NCBI GenBank assembly: GCA_022813625.1 | Contig: JAKLMB010000012.1 | Coordinates: 496,001 to 560,000 of the forward strand | Direction of reading: 5' to 3' | Length of the DNA stretch: 64,000 bases | From: Aaosphaeria pasadenensis | Lineage: Eukaryota > Ascomycota > Dothideomycetes > Pleosporales | Shown: positions 1 to 11,113 of the stretch, piece by piece | Layout: the number at the start of each line of letters is the position of its first letter | Numbering within the stretch: the stretch's first letter is position 1 | Program-made: the position numbers and the translations under genes | The notes under the pieces: model-generated | What the model was told of the DNA's origin: nothing | Seen by the model: the letters and a program-made list of their open reading frames with translations, nothing else | Databases searched by the model: none

Positions 1-3000
1 GCCTTTGGCTGTTCTACAGGGCGGGCCTGTGGCTGTATTGGTTGTTGAGCAGTGCGTGGCTGAATCAATGTCGATGCTTGAGGTGCGGCGCGGTTATCAA
101 CACGAGACGGGGGATCATCTGCAAAGTATCCCGCTTGCGGACCGTGAGATAGAGGCTTATGCTGAGAGAGAGAATGCTGATGCTTTGCGGCTTGAGCGCG
201 GGGAGCCTGGCTAGGAGGCGAGTGTTGTTGTACACGCGAAGGCATTGCGTTAAGCGTACTCTCAGGCATCGAAGCAATCGCAGCGGGTTGAGTTGCGGGC
301 TTAGGTTGTGCGGGGGCTTGCGCGATTGCTGGAAAAGCCCTCGATACGAGCGTCTGAGTGTGAGGAGGAGACATCTTAGGGGCAGGAGGAGACTTGGGTG
401 CCTCAACCACACTGGTAGGATCCGGTATAGGCGCCAATACTCTGGGAGTAGGAATTACAGATTCGTATCGTCGCTTCACAGCTGGGGTTGGGGTTGGAGG
501 TGGGCCCAAGTCTTCGCCACGTTCGCGCTTGTTATCAGCGGCAGCAGCTGCTGGTGCAAGCTCAGGATTGTTACCGCTCTCAACCAAACGCAAGTACTGG
601 TTTTTGACCATTGTCTGCGTCTTTGTGCCCATGTGGCTTGCAATTGCTGACCAGTCGGTCCCGAAATGGGCAACATAGCGTTGGAAGTCGTTCTGTTCTG
701 TCACAGACCAGTAGCTTGATGGACCAGGCCGAGAGACAGTTGTAGACCTCGCGCGGTCAATGGGACCAGGTGTACCAGAAATTGGCTGCTGGACAGGAGC
801 TTCGATTGGAATGCTAACCTGATCAATGACTAAGTTGGGTGGAGGAATTCCCATATCGTCTAGGGGACGTTTATTCAGTTCCTCTTCCATCTTTAGACCC
901 AACGGCCGCTCCTTGCGTTCAGGTTTCGCTGGAGAGGCGGTAGGTAGCGTGGCCGCGGTAGCTGCAGGAGCTGGAGGAGGCTGTGGGTTCTTCGGCTTCC
1001 GTCCAGCCTTGCCCTTTTCTCCTCTACCACGACGGCTGACCTTTTCTTGCCCTCCCTCACTATCAGCTTGACGGCGTGAACGTCCATTGCCTGAGCCGGA
1101 TGCTGGGTCATAATCGGCCTCCATACCGAAAGTCGGTGCAGCCGAACGGCGGGGACGTCCACTATCTGTAAGTTGTAGTGGCGCTGATCCGTCTTCTCCA
1201 GTTGCGTCTGAGCGCTCAGCATTAGCATTGGCAGCTCGACCACGTGCAGCGGCTCCACCACGTTTTCGTGGACCGCCTCGCCCCCTCCTGATTTTGCCTT
1301 TATATTCTCTACCCCACTTCGTTGCGTAATAATGATTAATCGTATCTTTGTAGGTTCGACTTGTACCAGCTTCTTTGTGCAGAATCTCAGCAAGCCGGCC
1401 CCATTTCTTAGCATATTGGTCTCGGTAGTGCTGGACCATGATCTTGTGTTCCTCTTCGGTGAAGTCGTCCTCTGGGGGCTCATAATGGTAAACGAAGACA
1501 CCCTGGCCAGGCTCTCGTTGGAAATTAGTATCGATGAAGCGACGTCGTTGAGCTTCGTATGCAGTGAGTACGGTCGGGATGGGGGCCTCGCGCTCTGGGT
1601 CAGCTAAAGATTTTCCTACTTCCTTGTCCTTCTTCCCCATCCTCTCCTCTTCTGCCGTTTTCAAGGATTCTTTAATAGCCTGTTCGAAATCGAACTCAGA
1701 TGCAAACCTGCTTGAAGCGCCTCGCCGTGAGGTTGTTGGTGGTGGTGCATCCAATAGTGCAACCGTTGGGGCGATCTGAACATCAGGCGTGCCGAGTTTG
1801 TGCCCTGGTTCGGCGGAAAGTTGCCTTTCCGGATCTTCAATTTCCCTCTCGTCGTCTAGCTCTTGGATATAATGCCTCCAGTCCCTGTAGGCAATGGCAT
1901 ACTGTCGCAAGACACCTTCGGGTGTGAGCTCAGGAACTATCTCTTTCTGCAAGTTGTTTCGCATTGCTGCCAAAACAGGCTCGGGAACGCTCGGACGTTC
2001 TTGATCAGGGTCAGAGAGAGGCGTGGGCGGTCCTGAGCCAAGGTACGGCAGAGAAGAGAGATCAGGTGTTGGTTCTCGCTCAGTGGATGGCTCGCGACGT
2101 AGGCGAAGAGCACGTGTGGCTGGTGCCAGTGGCTTTTCATCCTTGTCTTCCATCACAACATCTTCGGACTCTTCAGCTTTAGGCGTGAGTAGTTCGTTAA
2201 CAACGGGTTCCGGAGGCGGTTGGACAGGAGGTGGTGAGACAGCTTCCTCTTCGACTGGTTTGGAATTCTGGCGAGGAAGATGATCCAGTGTTAAACTCGA
2301 TAGTAATACAATCTCTTGGAGGGGTGATGTAGCACGTAAATGCGATGCGCTCAAATCGATGCGTCGAGATACAAGAAGAGCCTTCTCGCGATTATACTTC
2401 GCTTCTGATTCTGCGAAATCCTCTTCGTCCAAGTCGAAATCATCGTCTGAGTCTTCCAGAACCTTAGGTGCAGTGGACCCAGCGGAGAGAGGCGGTCTCT
2501 CGGTCCGTGGAGACACATCTGCCATGGAGACATCCGATTGCCGTCTTGCTTCAATAGATGTCGGCTTTGTCGGTGTCGTTTGGTTGGTCTGTGTAGGGGG
2601 AACACTTTCCTTAACCTCCTCCGCTTCGGCTGGCAACTTGACAGGTGACGGTGCTGTTTTGGGTTGATCAGGGCGATTGAACTCTGAAGCCGTGGCATTA
2701 CCCTCGAGCTTAGGTGCCTTGGGGGCTGCACCGAATGTTCGGTCACGATCGTCATTTGGAAACTCGCGCTTGCTCGGAACTGTAGGTCCTCTGGTGAGTT
2801 TAGGGTTCAACCATTGCATGCTTTTCGCGGGCACACCTAAGGGCATCCGTGGTCCCGAGAACGGAGGTTGATTAGGGCCTGCATACAACGGCGCGCGAGC
2901 TGCCATGGGATTTGCCCTATCAGCCTTTGGCCCTGTTGGTATATTGATAGGCGTACTCTTCGGCGAGGTGTTGAATAAGCCCGCTCTTGGTCCAGACGGT

Positions 3001-4844
3001 ATAGTGCTTGCCGGGGCATCAGGAGCAGTGTAAGGTAGCTGTTGTGGTCTTGGGAAGAGCGGTGAAGTATTCGACCTCATAGCACCTTGAGGACCAGTAG
3101 GGGTGGGTCGATTCCTTCCTCCTGGTCCCAACGGAGGGGAATTTGCATGATTAGAAGGGGGTCCTGGAGGTTTACTGTCAGTATTCTCGGTTGCAGGCGC
3201 AGGCGCAGCAGGAGGAGCGACAGAGGGCTGGCGAGGGACGGTTGTATCGGTACGAGGTGGTTCGGGGGCTGCGGATTTGGTCTCAGAAGTTTGAGTATCA
3301 GAATTTGAGCGCTCTGGGACGCGATCGGCTTTAGGGCCGGTTGGAGGAACTGTTGACAGGCCAGAAGGAATGGTAGGCTTTGGAGCAGTCGGAGCAGTCG
3401 GAGCAGTCGGAGCAGTCGGAGCCGGAGTGACAGGAGCCGGTGCAGATGCAGATGTAGATGTAGGTACAGATGCAGATGTTGTTGCATTTGCTGTTACTGT
3501 GGGTGCTGCTGGTGCCGTTGTTGTTACGGGGGGCTTTGGCGCTGTAGTGTTCGATTTGGAATCGAGCAATGGATTTCTCCAAACATTGGAGAACCCGAAA
3601 GCTGGCACCGCCGCCGGTGGTGAAGAAGCCCGAGGCGCATATCTCTCTCTTGAGGCTTCGACGCGACTTGCCAAAAGCTCATTACGATCTGATTCGCGGC
3701 GAGCATCCTTAGCGCTCGAGGGTTCGGTTGCAACGGATGAGCGCCTGGAAAAGGAATCTGCTGGAGGACCAAGTCTGTCGCCTGGAGCCGGATGATGTGC
3801 TGAATGAGGGGTCGAAGGGCCAGTGGGAGTGCTTGGAACATTGCGTGGATCGATGGTTGCACTTCCTCGGTGTGAATCCGCCGCTCGAGTGGGTGGTTTG
3901 ACAGTGCTCGCAGAACCTATATACGAATCGTAGCGCCGGGGTTCGTCATCCCGACGCTCAAATCGACGGTCATCTCGATCGCGCCTGTCAAAGTCTCGGT
4001 CATCTCGAGCATCGCGAGGGTCGCGAGCATCCCGGACGTCACGTATGTCGCGCACGTCGCGGGTGTCTCGATCTCGGCGGAGGCCGTCACGGGACCGACT
4101 TCTAGGCCGATACGTCCTTTCTGGGAGACGATCACGTGGGTCTCGAGGATCGTGGTGCCTGTCGCGGTCATCGGGATGATACGGTCTTGTGCGCCCACGG
4201 AAATCTCCACCAAAGTCGCGGCCTCCTCGTCCCCTACCGATACCACTACCACGGTATGACGACGCGCTACCGAGTGGAGGGTCTGAGTACGTCGAGCCAG
4301 CTGAAGGAGGTCCATCTCGAGAATTGCGTCGAGCTCGACCGATGTCTAAATCTCTAGGCGGGAAATCTCTCGAGTCGCGAATTGGTGAACGTCGTAGAGG
4401 AGGAGGGGAAGGTCGGCGGTCTCGGAAGTCTCGGTCGCGGTCTCGTTCTCTATCTCGATCTCGGTCACGGTCCCGATCAGCTCTCCAGTGGTCGCGAGTG
4501 TTGTGGTCGCGAGAGCCATGGGTGGTAGTAGACAGAGGCGGTGCGTCTCTCAGAGATGGGGTACCGTCACCCCGCCCTGGAAATGCGCGCGGTCGACCGT
4601 CACGAGGCCCAGAGGGTACACCAGACGGAGGTCCCGGATTGGGGCCTCGAGGCGCGTCAACGAGTGATTTTGGCCCACGAGGAACGTCTCGGGGAGGGAA
4701 CGCCGCAGGATCAGTGTTAGACCTATTGATAGGCTCATTTTGGCGTGGAGGGTAACTACTACCATATGTCGAGGGTCGCCGGTCTCGATATGGCGATCTA
4801 TCGCGAGGGTATCTGTTGTTGTCCGGATATCTGGACGACGACAT
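1..4844 (-). CDS. Snt1-like SANT-domain corepressor (3' end outside window)
   Basis: One frame stays open without a visible intron from the ATG at 4842-4844 to the left edge, 1614 codons. It starts MSSSRYPDNNRYPRDRSPYR and opens with a low-complexity Arg/Asp-rich stretch (roughly residues 100-310), then long Pro/Ser/Thr-rich disorder. A first SANT domain lies near residues 1118-1178 (EEEHKIMVQHYRDQYAKKWG, ending HYYATKWG) and a second near 1374-1422 (SSYWSVTEQNDFQRYVAHFG, then TDWSAIASHMGTKT). Basic GRGGPRKRG-type patches separate them. Paired SANT domains after a long disordered N-terminus are the layout of fungal Snt1 / NCoR-SMRT-like proteins, the scaffold of the Set3 histone deacetylase complex, acting in the nucleus. 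The Snt1 assignment is inference from layout; it could also be annotated simply as a Myb DNA-binding-like protein. The C-terminus is cut by the window edge. Confidence 0.85.
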   Translation of the reverse strand, partial: MSSSRYPDNNRYPRDRSPYRDRRPSTYGSSYPPRQNEPINRSNTDPAAFPPRDVPRGPKSLVDAPRGPNPGPPSGVPSGPRDGRPRAFPGRGDGTPSLRDAPPLSTTTHGSRDHNTRDHWRADRDRDRDRDRERDRDRDFRDRRPSPPPLRRSPIRDSRDFPPRDLDIGRARRNSRDGPPSAGSTYSDPPLGSASSYRGSGIGRGRGGRDFGGDFRGRTRPYHPDDRDRHHDPRDPRDRLPERTYRPRSRSRDGLRRDRDTRDVRDIRDVRDARDPRDARDDRDFDRRDRDDRRFERRDDEPRRYDSYIGSASTVKPPTRAADSHRGSATIDPRNVPSTPTGPSTPHSAHHPAPGDRLGPPADSFSRRSSVATEPSSAKDARRESDRNELLASRVEASRERYAPRASSPPAAVPAFGFSNVWRNPLLDSKSNTTAPKPPVTTTAPAAPTVTANATTSASVPTSTSASAPAPVTPAPTAPTAPTAPTAPKPTIPSGLSTVPPTGPKADRVPERSNSDTQTSETKSAAPEPPRTDTTVPRQPSVAPPAAPAPATENTDSKPPGPPSNHANSPPLGPGGRNRPTPTGPQGAMRSNTSPLFPRPQQLPYTAPDAPASTIPSGPRAGLFNTSPKSTPINIPTGPKADRANPMAARAPLYAGPNQPPFSGPRMPLGVPAKSMQWLNPKLTRGPTVPSKREFPNDDRDRTFGAAPKAPKLEGNATASEFNRPDQPKTAPSPVKLPAEAEEVKESVPPTQTNQTTPTKPTSIEARRQSDVSMADVSPRTERPPLSAGSTAPKVLEDSDDDFDLDEEDFAESEAKYNREKALLVSRRIDLSASHLRATSPLQEIVLLSSLTLDHLPRQNSKPVEEEAVSPPPVQPPPEPVVNELLTPKAEESEDVVMEDKDEKPLAPATRALRLRREPSTEREPTPDLSSLPYLGSGPPTPLSDPDQERPSVPEPVLAAMRNNLQKEIVPELTPEGVLRQYAIAYRDWRHYIQELDDEREIEDPERQLSAEPGHKLGTPDVQIAPTVALLDAPPPTTSRRGASSRFASEFDFEQAIKESLKTAEEERMGKKDKEVGKSLADPEREAPIPTVLTAYEAQRRRFIDTNFQREPGQGVFVYHYEPPEDDFTEEEHKIMVQHYRDQYAKKWGRLAEILHKEAGTSRTYKDTINHYYATKWGREYKGKIRRGRGGPRKRGGAAARGRAANANAERSDATGEDGSAPLQLTDSGRPRRSAAPTFGMEADYDPASGSGNGRSRRQADSEGGQEKVSRRGRGEKGKAGRKPKNPQPPPAPAATAATLPTASPAKPERKERPLGLKMEEELNKRPLDDMGIPPPNLVIDQVSIPIEAPVQQPISGTPGPIDRARSTTVSRPGPSSYWSVTEQNDFQRYVAHFGTDWSAIASHMGTKTQTMVKNQYLRLVESGNNPELAPAAAAADNKRERGEDLGPPPTPTPAVKRRYESVIPTPRVLAPIPDPTSVVEAPKSPPAPKMSPPHTQTLVSRAFPAIAQAPAQPKPATQPAAIASMPESTLNAMPSRVQQHSPPSQAPRAQAAKHQHSLSQHKPLSHGPQAGYFADDPPSRVDNRAAPQASTLIQPRTAQQPIQPQARPVEQPK
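3382..3417. repeat. 9-bp perfect tandem repeat inside the SANT gene
   Basis: Four perfect copies of GGAGCAGTC in a row. On the minus strand they encode an (Ala-Pro-Thr)n run in the disordered part of the Snt1-like protein. The next 60 bases continue as imperfect GATGCA/GATGTA hexamers. Copy number is likely to vary between strains. Confidence 0.9.
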
Positions 4845-6991
4845 GTTGAGATTCTTGGACGTTGCGCTGACCTTTGAATTTCCACATGAGACCCGGATGG
4901 CAGATGTTTCCGATATTACTTATATTCGTGAGTGACGTGGGGTGGTGGGCACCGTGGGCAACGTTATTGTTGTGCCTGCAGCGCACTCAGAGGACTGTGA
5001 AGATCCGAGGTGTTTTGGGTATTGTGTAGCGCAAGAGACCTCCGCGGATGATATATTGGAGATGACAATCGATCCGACCGACAATACGTGAGGACAAGAA
5101 TGAATGCGGAAGTATTAGATGTCGAGAGTCGTGCCTCGGAGCAATGGTGATTTGGTTAGGTGTTTAGGTGCTTGGGAGTTCACGTTGTGGAGTGATGCGC
5201 TTGCGATGCAGTGCGAGATGAAGATTGAGGATCCGAAAGAAGCACAGGCGTGAAAAGTGGGGACCAACCACTTTGGGGTAAGCGCCTCGAAACCCTGTCG
5301 ACGACACAGGACAGGGCAGCGGCCGCGCTGGATTCACGATTTGCAGTTCTCGTCGTCGGAGGTCTGACACAGCCAGCAATCGTTTTCTCGTAGGGCTCCA
5401 ATACCCCAGAAAACTCGCAATCGAGCGCGTCAAAGGCTCCCTCGAGTTCGGGGGAAAGACTCAGTGCGGACGCAGAGGAGAAATGCGTGCCTCCTGAGGG
5501 CCGATTCGGGCAACGAAGAGAGTTCGAAGACACCTCCGTTGACGTGGCGCTGCGTCTTCCCAGGCAGACTTCCCTATCCGTGGGATGATGCGGCGATATT
5601 AGCACGTGTGGGAAGCGGAAGGATCGGTTAGAAAGTGGTGGAGGGAACAAGATGAAGTTATCTGGAGTGTGGCGGGAGAGAATGAAGCCACATCGCGGGA
5701 TGTCCAGGCCCAACGAAGGAGATGGTGTTGATTGACGATGATGAGGAGGACGATGATGAAGATGATGGAGAAGGAGAATCGAGAAAGAGGAGAGGGCACG
5801 AGAACGGTCTGTCTCTTCGCCAAAGCACCGACGCTCCTGGGTGCAGGCTGCTCAGTGCAGGGCAGGGCAGTTGGCTTGTTGGCTTGCTGGCGCTGTTCTA
5901 AATTACCTACTGGCCGCTCTCTGCACAAGCAAGCAAGGTCCTAATTTCGCACCAGCCCGGGAATTCCATTGACGGTTACGCTTGCATTGCATGGCTTGTC
6001 GTCCCAAAGCGCGACGGCACCTGATTGGCCATCATTTTCAAGATGCACGGAGTAGTAACAGGGCTAGCCCCGCTCGTGCTGAAACTGTGTCAGATTCCAC
6101 TCAAGTCAGGACCGAGTTTGTCGACCGGGCCCCCAATAGTGGAAACCCCCATGGAAGAACGATTGCCCTCGTGTTGTATGGGTGGACTGTGTGTCTGTGT
6201 GTCCTGTGTGTGCCCGTGTGTGTGCGCTCGCCGCTGTGTGCACTGTGTATGTATGGGTGGGTGTGGGTGGGTGCCGGCACGTAATACATGTGCAATAATA
6301 TACAGTTTGTCCTTACACTCAGGCTGCCGCGCATACACATAATTAGCATGTATCACCTACAGAGTCACAGAGCCTCTCGGAGACATTGCATCAACCACCA
6401 TGACTGACTACGAAGTATGTACAATATCATAACCATCACCGTCGATACTACTGGTGCGATGCTTGAAGTGGATCAGCGCAACCCAGGGTTTGCCGTCTTG
6501 TGTGCCTCAGCAACGTGCATGCGTAGGTAATATTTAATGTGCCATTATTCCAGACCAGAAAGAATCTGCCGCGGCCTTTCCCTTTACACTCATTATTAAG
6601 ACTTGGGTGGTCGAACCTCTAGTCAAGCTTGTCAAGGGTCGGCGATCTTGCTCCCCTCCTCCCCAGGACTCGCTAAGAAAATCACAACTAACACATGACG
6701 TTAACTCAATCTGCCACCACCCCGGTACGTTCGGTCTCAAAGTATTCGTAAGTAACTACCCTAGGTTGCAGCGGGCGAAAACGCGGTTGTGCGCCCTGAC
6801 GGTTTTTTTTACTCTTCTTTTCTTCGAGGGTAAAAGAAGAGTTTATTGCACTACTGCTGCGGTGGTCGACACTCGGTCCAGGTTTCCTACGAGTACGATT
6901 CACATACATACCTAGGTATCCTTCAAAGTAGGTACTGTACAAAGCACGCACGAACTCGCAGAATTCTTTGTCCCATGCAGCCATTCAGAAC
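4845..6991. other. 2.1-kb divergent intergenic region (SANT gene / deoxyhypusine synthase)
   Basis: It separates two genes that face away from each other, so it should hold both promoters and long 5' leaders. Several open frames occur but none has a recognisable protein or splice pattern. A TG-rich microsatellite lies at about 6187-6275, and a run of eight T near 6803 and TACCTAGGTA near 6910 precede the deoxyhypusine synthase gene. No specific factor site is claimed. Confidence 0.6.
6187..6275. repeat. TG-rich microsatellite
   Basis: An imperfect run of TG/TGTGTC units grading into GGGTGGGTG on the plus strand. It has no coding reading that makes sense and lies in the divergent promoter region. 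Confidence 0.8.
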
Positions 6992-8287
6992 ATGACATCA
7001 GCCGACAATACCGCCGCCTCCCAGGCCCCTTCGGGTGCCACCGATGCGGTGTTGAAACCATCTGACCCTGTACCGGAGGATGCCCGGGAGGTCAAAGGGA
7101 TCGAATTCGACAATTATGCAGGCCGTGGCATCACTGTTCAAGAATTGGTGGGAGGCATGGCCAGCATGGGCTTCCAGGCAACGGCGGTGGGAGAGGCCGT
7201 ACGGATCATCAATGATATGGTGAGCAAATTCCCCCTCTCTTCGCTGTGCGAAATACAACATTTGGAGAGGGCCATTTCAACCTCTCCAGGTGGACGCATC
7301 ACTCGTATCTGAACCTTTTTTTTTCCCTATCTACCTATCCGGTTTCCGATGATAGGGTGATATGTGCCTCGATGGCGCCGGTCACAAATCCTTTGCTTGC
7401 GGTTGGGTTATTGAATGCTGACTAACCGATGCGGCTAGCGTGCCTGGAGAGGTGAGGAGGGAGAGAAGACGACCATCTTCCTGGGTTACACATCCAATCT
7501 AATCTCGTCGGGGTTACGTGAAACACTTCGATATCTAGTCCAACACAAACATGTTTCTGCCATTGTTACCACAGCAGGAGGCGTGGAGGAAGATTTCATC
7601 AAATGTCTCGCTCCGACCTATCTCGGTGCATTCTCGACCCCAGGAGCTGGGCTCCGCGCAAAGGGCATGAACCGCATCGGCAATCTCGTCGTCCCCAACA
7701 GCAACTACTGCGCTTTTGAAGACTGGGTAGTCCCCATCCTCGACAAGATGCTCGAAGAGCAGGAGGCCAGCAAGGGCACTGAAGAAGAGCTCCACTGGAC
7801 TCCCAGCAAAGTGATCCACCGCTTAGGAAAGGAAATCAACGACGAACGCTCCGTGTACTACTGGGCATGGAAGAACGACATTCCCGTCTTCTGTCCAGCA
7901 CTGACGGACGGCAGTCTGGGAGATATGCTCTACTTCCACACGTTCAAGGCATCGCCGCTGCAGCTCCGCATCGACATGGTGGAGGACATCCGCAGGATCC
8001 ACACCATATCTGTGCGCGCCAAGCGGGCCGGCATGATCATCCTCGGCGGCGGCCTGGTCAAACATCACATCGCCAACGCGTGCTTGATGCGCAACGGAGC
8101 AGAGAGTGCCGTATACATCAACACGGCCCAGGAGTTTGACGGCAGCGATGCGGGAGCCAGGCCTGATGAGGCTGTCAGCTGGGGCAAGATCAAGTCGGAT
8201 GCAGACAGCGTTAAGGTGTATGCTGAGGCGACGGTGGTTTTCCCTCTGATCGTTGCAGCTACGTTTGCCCAAGCATCTTCTTCGTAG
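6992..8287 (+). CDS. Deoxyhypusine synthase
   Basis: Two exons, 6992-7219 and 7439-8287, give 358 aa (the human enzyme is about 369). The intron (219 nt) starts GTGAGC and ends CTAG, with a GCTGACTAAC branch site 14 nt before the acceptor. Start chosen at ATG 6992; the in-frame codons upstream lack another ATG. The enzyme moves the aminobutyl group of spermidine, with NAD, onto one lysine of eIF5A, the first step of hypusine formation, in the cytosol. Diagnostic blocks are FLGYTSNLISSGLRETLRYL, VTTAGGVEEDFIKCLAPTYL, CPALTDGSLGDML and NTAQEFDGSDAGARPDEAVS. The catalytic lysine lies in GGGLVKHHIANA (about K284). All NAD and spermidine-site blocks are intact, so it should be active. Confidence 0.97.
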
Positions 8288-11113
8288 ATCAAGGTGGTGG
8301 ATGGTTAAGAGGATGGTTGTTGGCGGATGGAAGAATTGGGCGGCATTAACGGCGGTTGTTCGCTTCGGAATTTTGCCTATTCATAGTCGAGCCATGCACA
8401 CGTGGCACTCCCGGATTCTTTCGCCTCCATGGACTCTCTGGGTTTTGCCAATAGACCTCCGCACAAGCTCGTAGGACTTTTTGATCAAGTCAAACAACGA
8501 CATGTACCGCCCGCCATCAGCGGCATTCTACCAAACAGGGTATCCCATACCATAAAAGACCGGACCCTCAAGCCAACACCAGCAATGCCATGCCATTGGA
8601 TTCAGAAATGAATCACAAGAATACCATAGAATATCAAAATACCATCATTTCGTATCAGAAGCTCCATTCCAACTTCCACAATTCCGTCTGCTCCCAACGT
8701 GAACGAACCCGTCACCGTACCTGATCCCAACAACCATTCACACATCTCCCAGCGCTCTTTATACCTCCATTCTCAACTCTTCATTCCCATTGACACATTC
8801 CCAATCACACCGTTTGACTTATCTTCCCCTTCCCAGCTCCTTCTCCCCCTTCCATAGCAAGGGTACCACCGTCTCCAACATCATTGCCTAGGTAATCAAT
8901 CATCCAGACACCCAATCACACCATCCAACCCAACAACTCGGAATTGGCTACATCATCAAGACCAAACCAGCAAAACTCTCCCTCTATCTTCAACCATCGA
9001 CATCCATTCATCTATCATCGTGCCTTCTTCACTCTTATACTGCGCCATGAAATCCAGTCCCAAGTGTACCATCGCGAAAGCACCCCTAGGGATCTGGCGA
9101 GATGTACTTTAACGATACGTCTTCTCACCATCGATACATATACTCGTGTACTGAGAGGCTCATTTGTATTTACATCCAGCAATGGCACATACATACATCC
9201 ATCTCAACAACCCCCACACGCCCTGCGTCACAGTTAGACGTTTATCTCAATCCTATGCACCGGGTAGGTAAGGTATCTAGAGGGATGTTTGCCCATCGTA
9301 ACAGACAAACTCATTCAACGACTACGCGCTCGCTCTGGCAGAAAACGTCACGGTTGGTGTGAGATAGATATATGGCACCATCATCATATAACCCACCTAC
9401 AAAGGCACGGCGGCGACCTTTCTCCCCCGCACACAAACATCAATACCACCCTCAATACCCCATCCACAAACACCGCCTCAAAGTACCTACCTACCTACCC
9501 ATCCACCATCACGATCACATACAAATGCAAAACCCCCCCCTCGTTGGTTGGCTGGCTAGCCAGTCCATCGACGGATGAATTACACGGCTGCAGGGGCCAT
9601 CGCTTCAGATCGGCGCCCACGGCGGAGGCGGCGGTTGAGTGACGCGACCGGTCAGGAGGGTTCGGGGCTACGACGCTTGCGGGCTAGCGTGGGTCGTTGT
9701 CATCTGGGGTGACTCCTACTCCTCTCCTTCGTTGCCTTTGTACAGTATGTATGCCTGGAACTAGGTACGTACACAGTAGGGTGGAGTGGAGACGATTGGG
9801 GAGAAAAGGTGATGTTGAGGGTGGGTTTGAGCCCTTCAGGGTGGTCGTTGAGTCAATGGGTTTTGACTGGTGCCTGGCGAGGCGAGTTGGATGATGTAGG
9901 TATGGGAGGGAGGGAGAGCCTTTGTAGGGGTGCGGTTTGGTGTGGAGTCAGGCAGTCGGGGGGCGCGGCGGCGGGTGTTCAGACTTGTTCTGGCTGGTTT
10001 GTCGTTGTTCTTTGGGGGAGAGTGGGGGGGAAGGTAGGGAAGGTAGGGAAGGGAAGGGCTTCCCCGATTAATAGTGGAGTGGAGTCGCCCGCCTCACTAA
10101 TTGGCACCTTCCCTCTAGTTACTTGTGTTGTTTATCGATTGAAGATGCACACCACGGTACTCAACAGTAACTATAGCAAAGTACTATACAAGGGCATCAC
10201 ACAACTGTTAAAGAGTATACTTTATATATAAGTACAGGTCAAGAACATACTATGAGAGAGTATATGAATACGTACATACAGAGTACGTACTGTGCTAGAC
10301 TAGGTACTGGTAGATCAGCACTTATCCCGATACCCGCAGGCAACAAAGCACCCTTAGCCCCCATGATCCATCCATGATCCAGCCTAGGCCATTCCCAGTA
10401 CTGAGCTATGCTACTAGGTATAGGATAGGTACCTAGCCGTGTATGAGGCTATTGCGAGCTATGATGTGTATGAGCTATGCCATGCACGAGCTGTGAGTTG
10501 TGTGAGCTGTAGTATGTACTAGCTGGTTGTTGCTGCGACCTGTGAGCCCTTGTCCGTCGAATGAAGCCTGGTGCAGTGTGCAGTGCCACGCCTGAGCTGC
10601 TACTGCTGCCTCTCCTGCATTGCATAATTGGTTGCTTGTTTGCTTAATCCACAAGGTATACTTACCGACTGTACTCCATACTTTTCTTCTTCTCTTCCTC
10701 ATCTACCTACCTATCTTCCTCTTTTCTCCTCTCTCTTCACTCCCTTAGATATTTTGTATTCCGCCCTTCGTCAATCCCTTTGCGCATTATATCCGCCTCA
10801 TTGACGACATAGCCCCACCCTGTAGACGTCTTATGCGGTGACGTTGACCTGCGAGTCCCTATCGATTACCGCTCACGATAAGCTCAGGCGGCTCCTTCCA
10901 GCTTGCACTTCTTACCACCTCAACTCCACCTCCCTTCTTCTATCTTACCTCGCCAGCTCTCTTTAATTCCTTCTTACTTATCCACTACCTTACTCAACAC
11001 CTGTGTGCAACCCACCGCGCATCACGCCATAGCAACTAGGTCATACTCCGCTCCTGCTTCTCACGCCGTATGACAATAGATCCAACCGTATCACAAGGGC
11101 TTCCACCGAAACC
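8288..11113. other. 2.8-kb intergenic region
   Basis: It lies between the end of deoxyhypusine synthase and the MATH/RING gene on the same strand. No frame resembles a protein. It has scattered TACCTACCTACC, GTACGTAC and ACCTAGC short repeats (for example near 9480-9510 and 10250-10440), purine-rich GGGAAGGTAGGGAAGG near 10030, and a pyrimidine-rich tract from about 10680 to 11000. The last is typical of the promoter and 5' leader of a filamentous-fungal gene. Confidence 0.6.

Noticed and set aside
5180..5713. 177-codon minus-strand open frame upstream of the SANT gene
   Set aside because: Ser/Arg/Pro low complexity, no motif, inside the promoter/5' leader; not distinguishable from chance.
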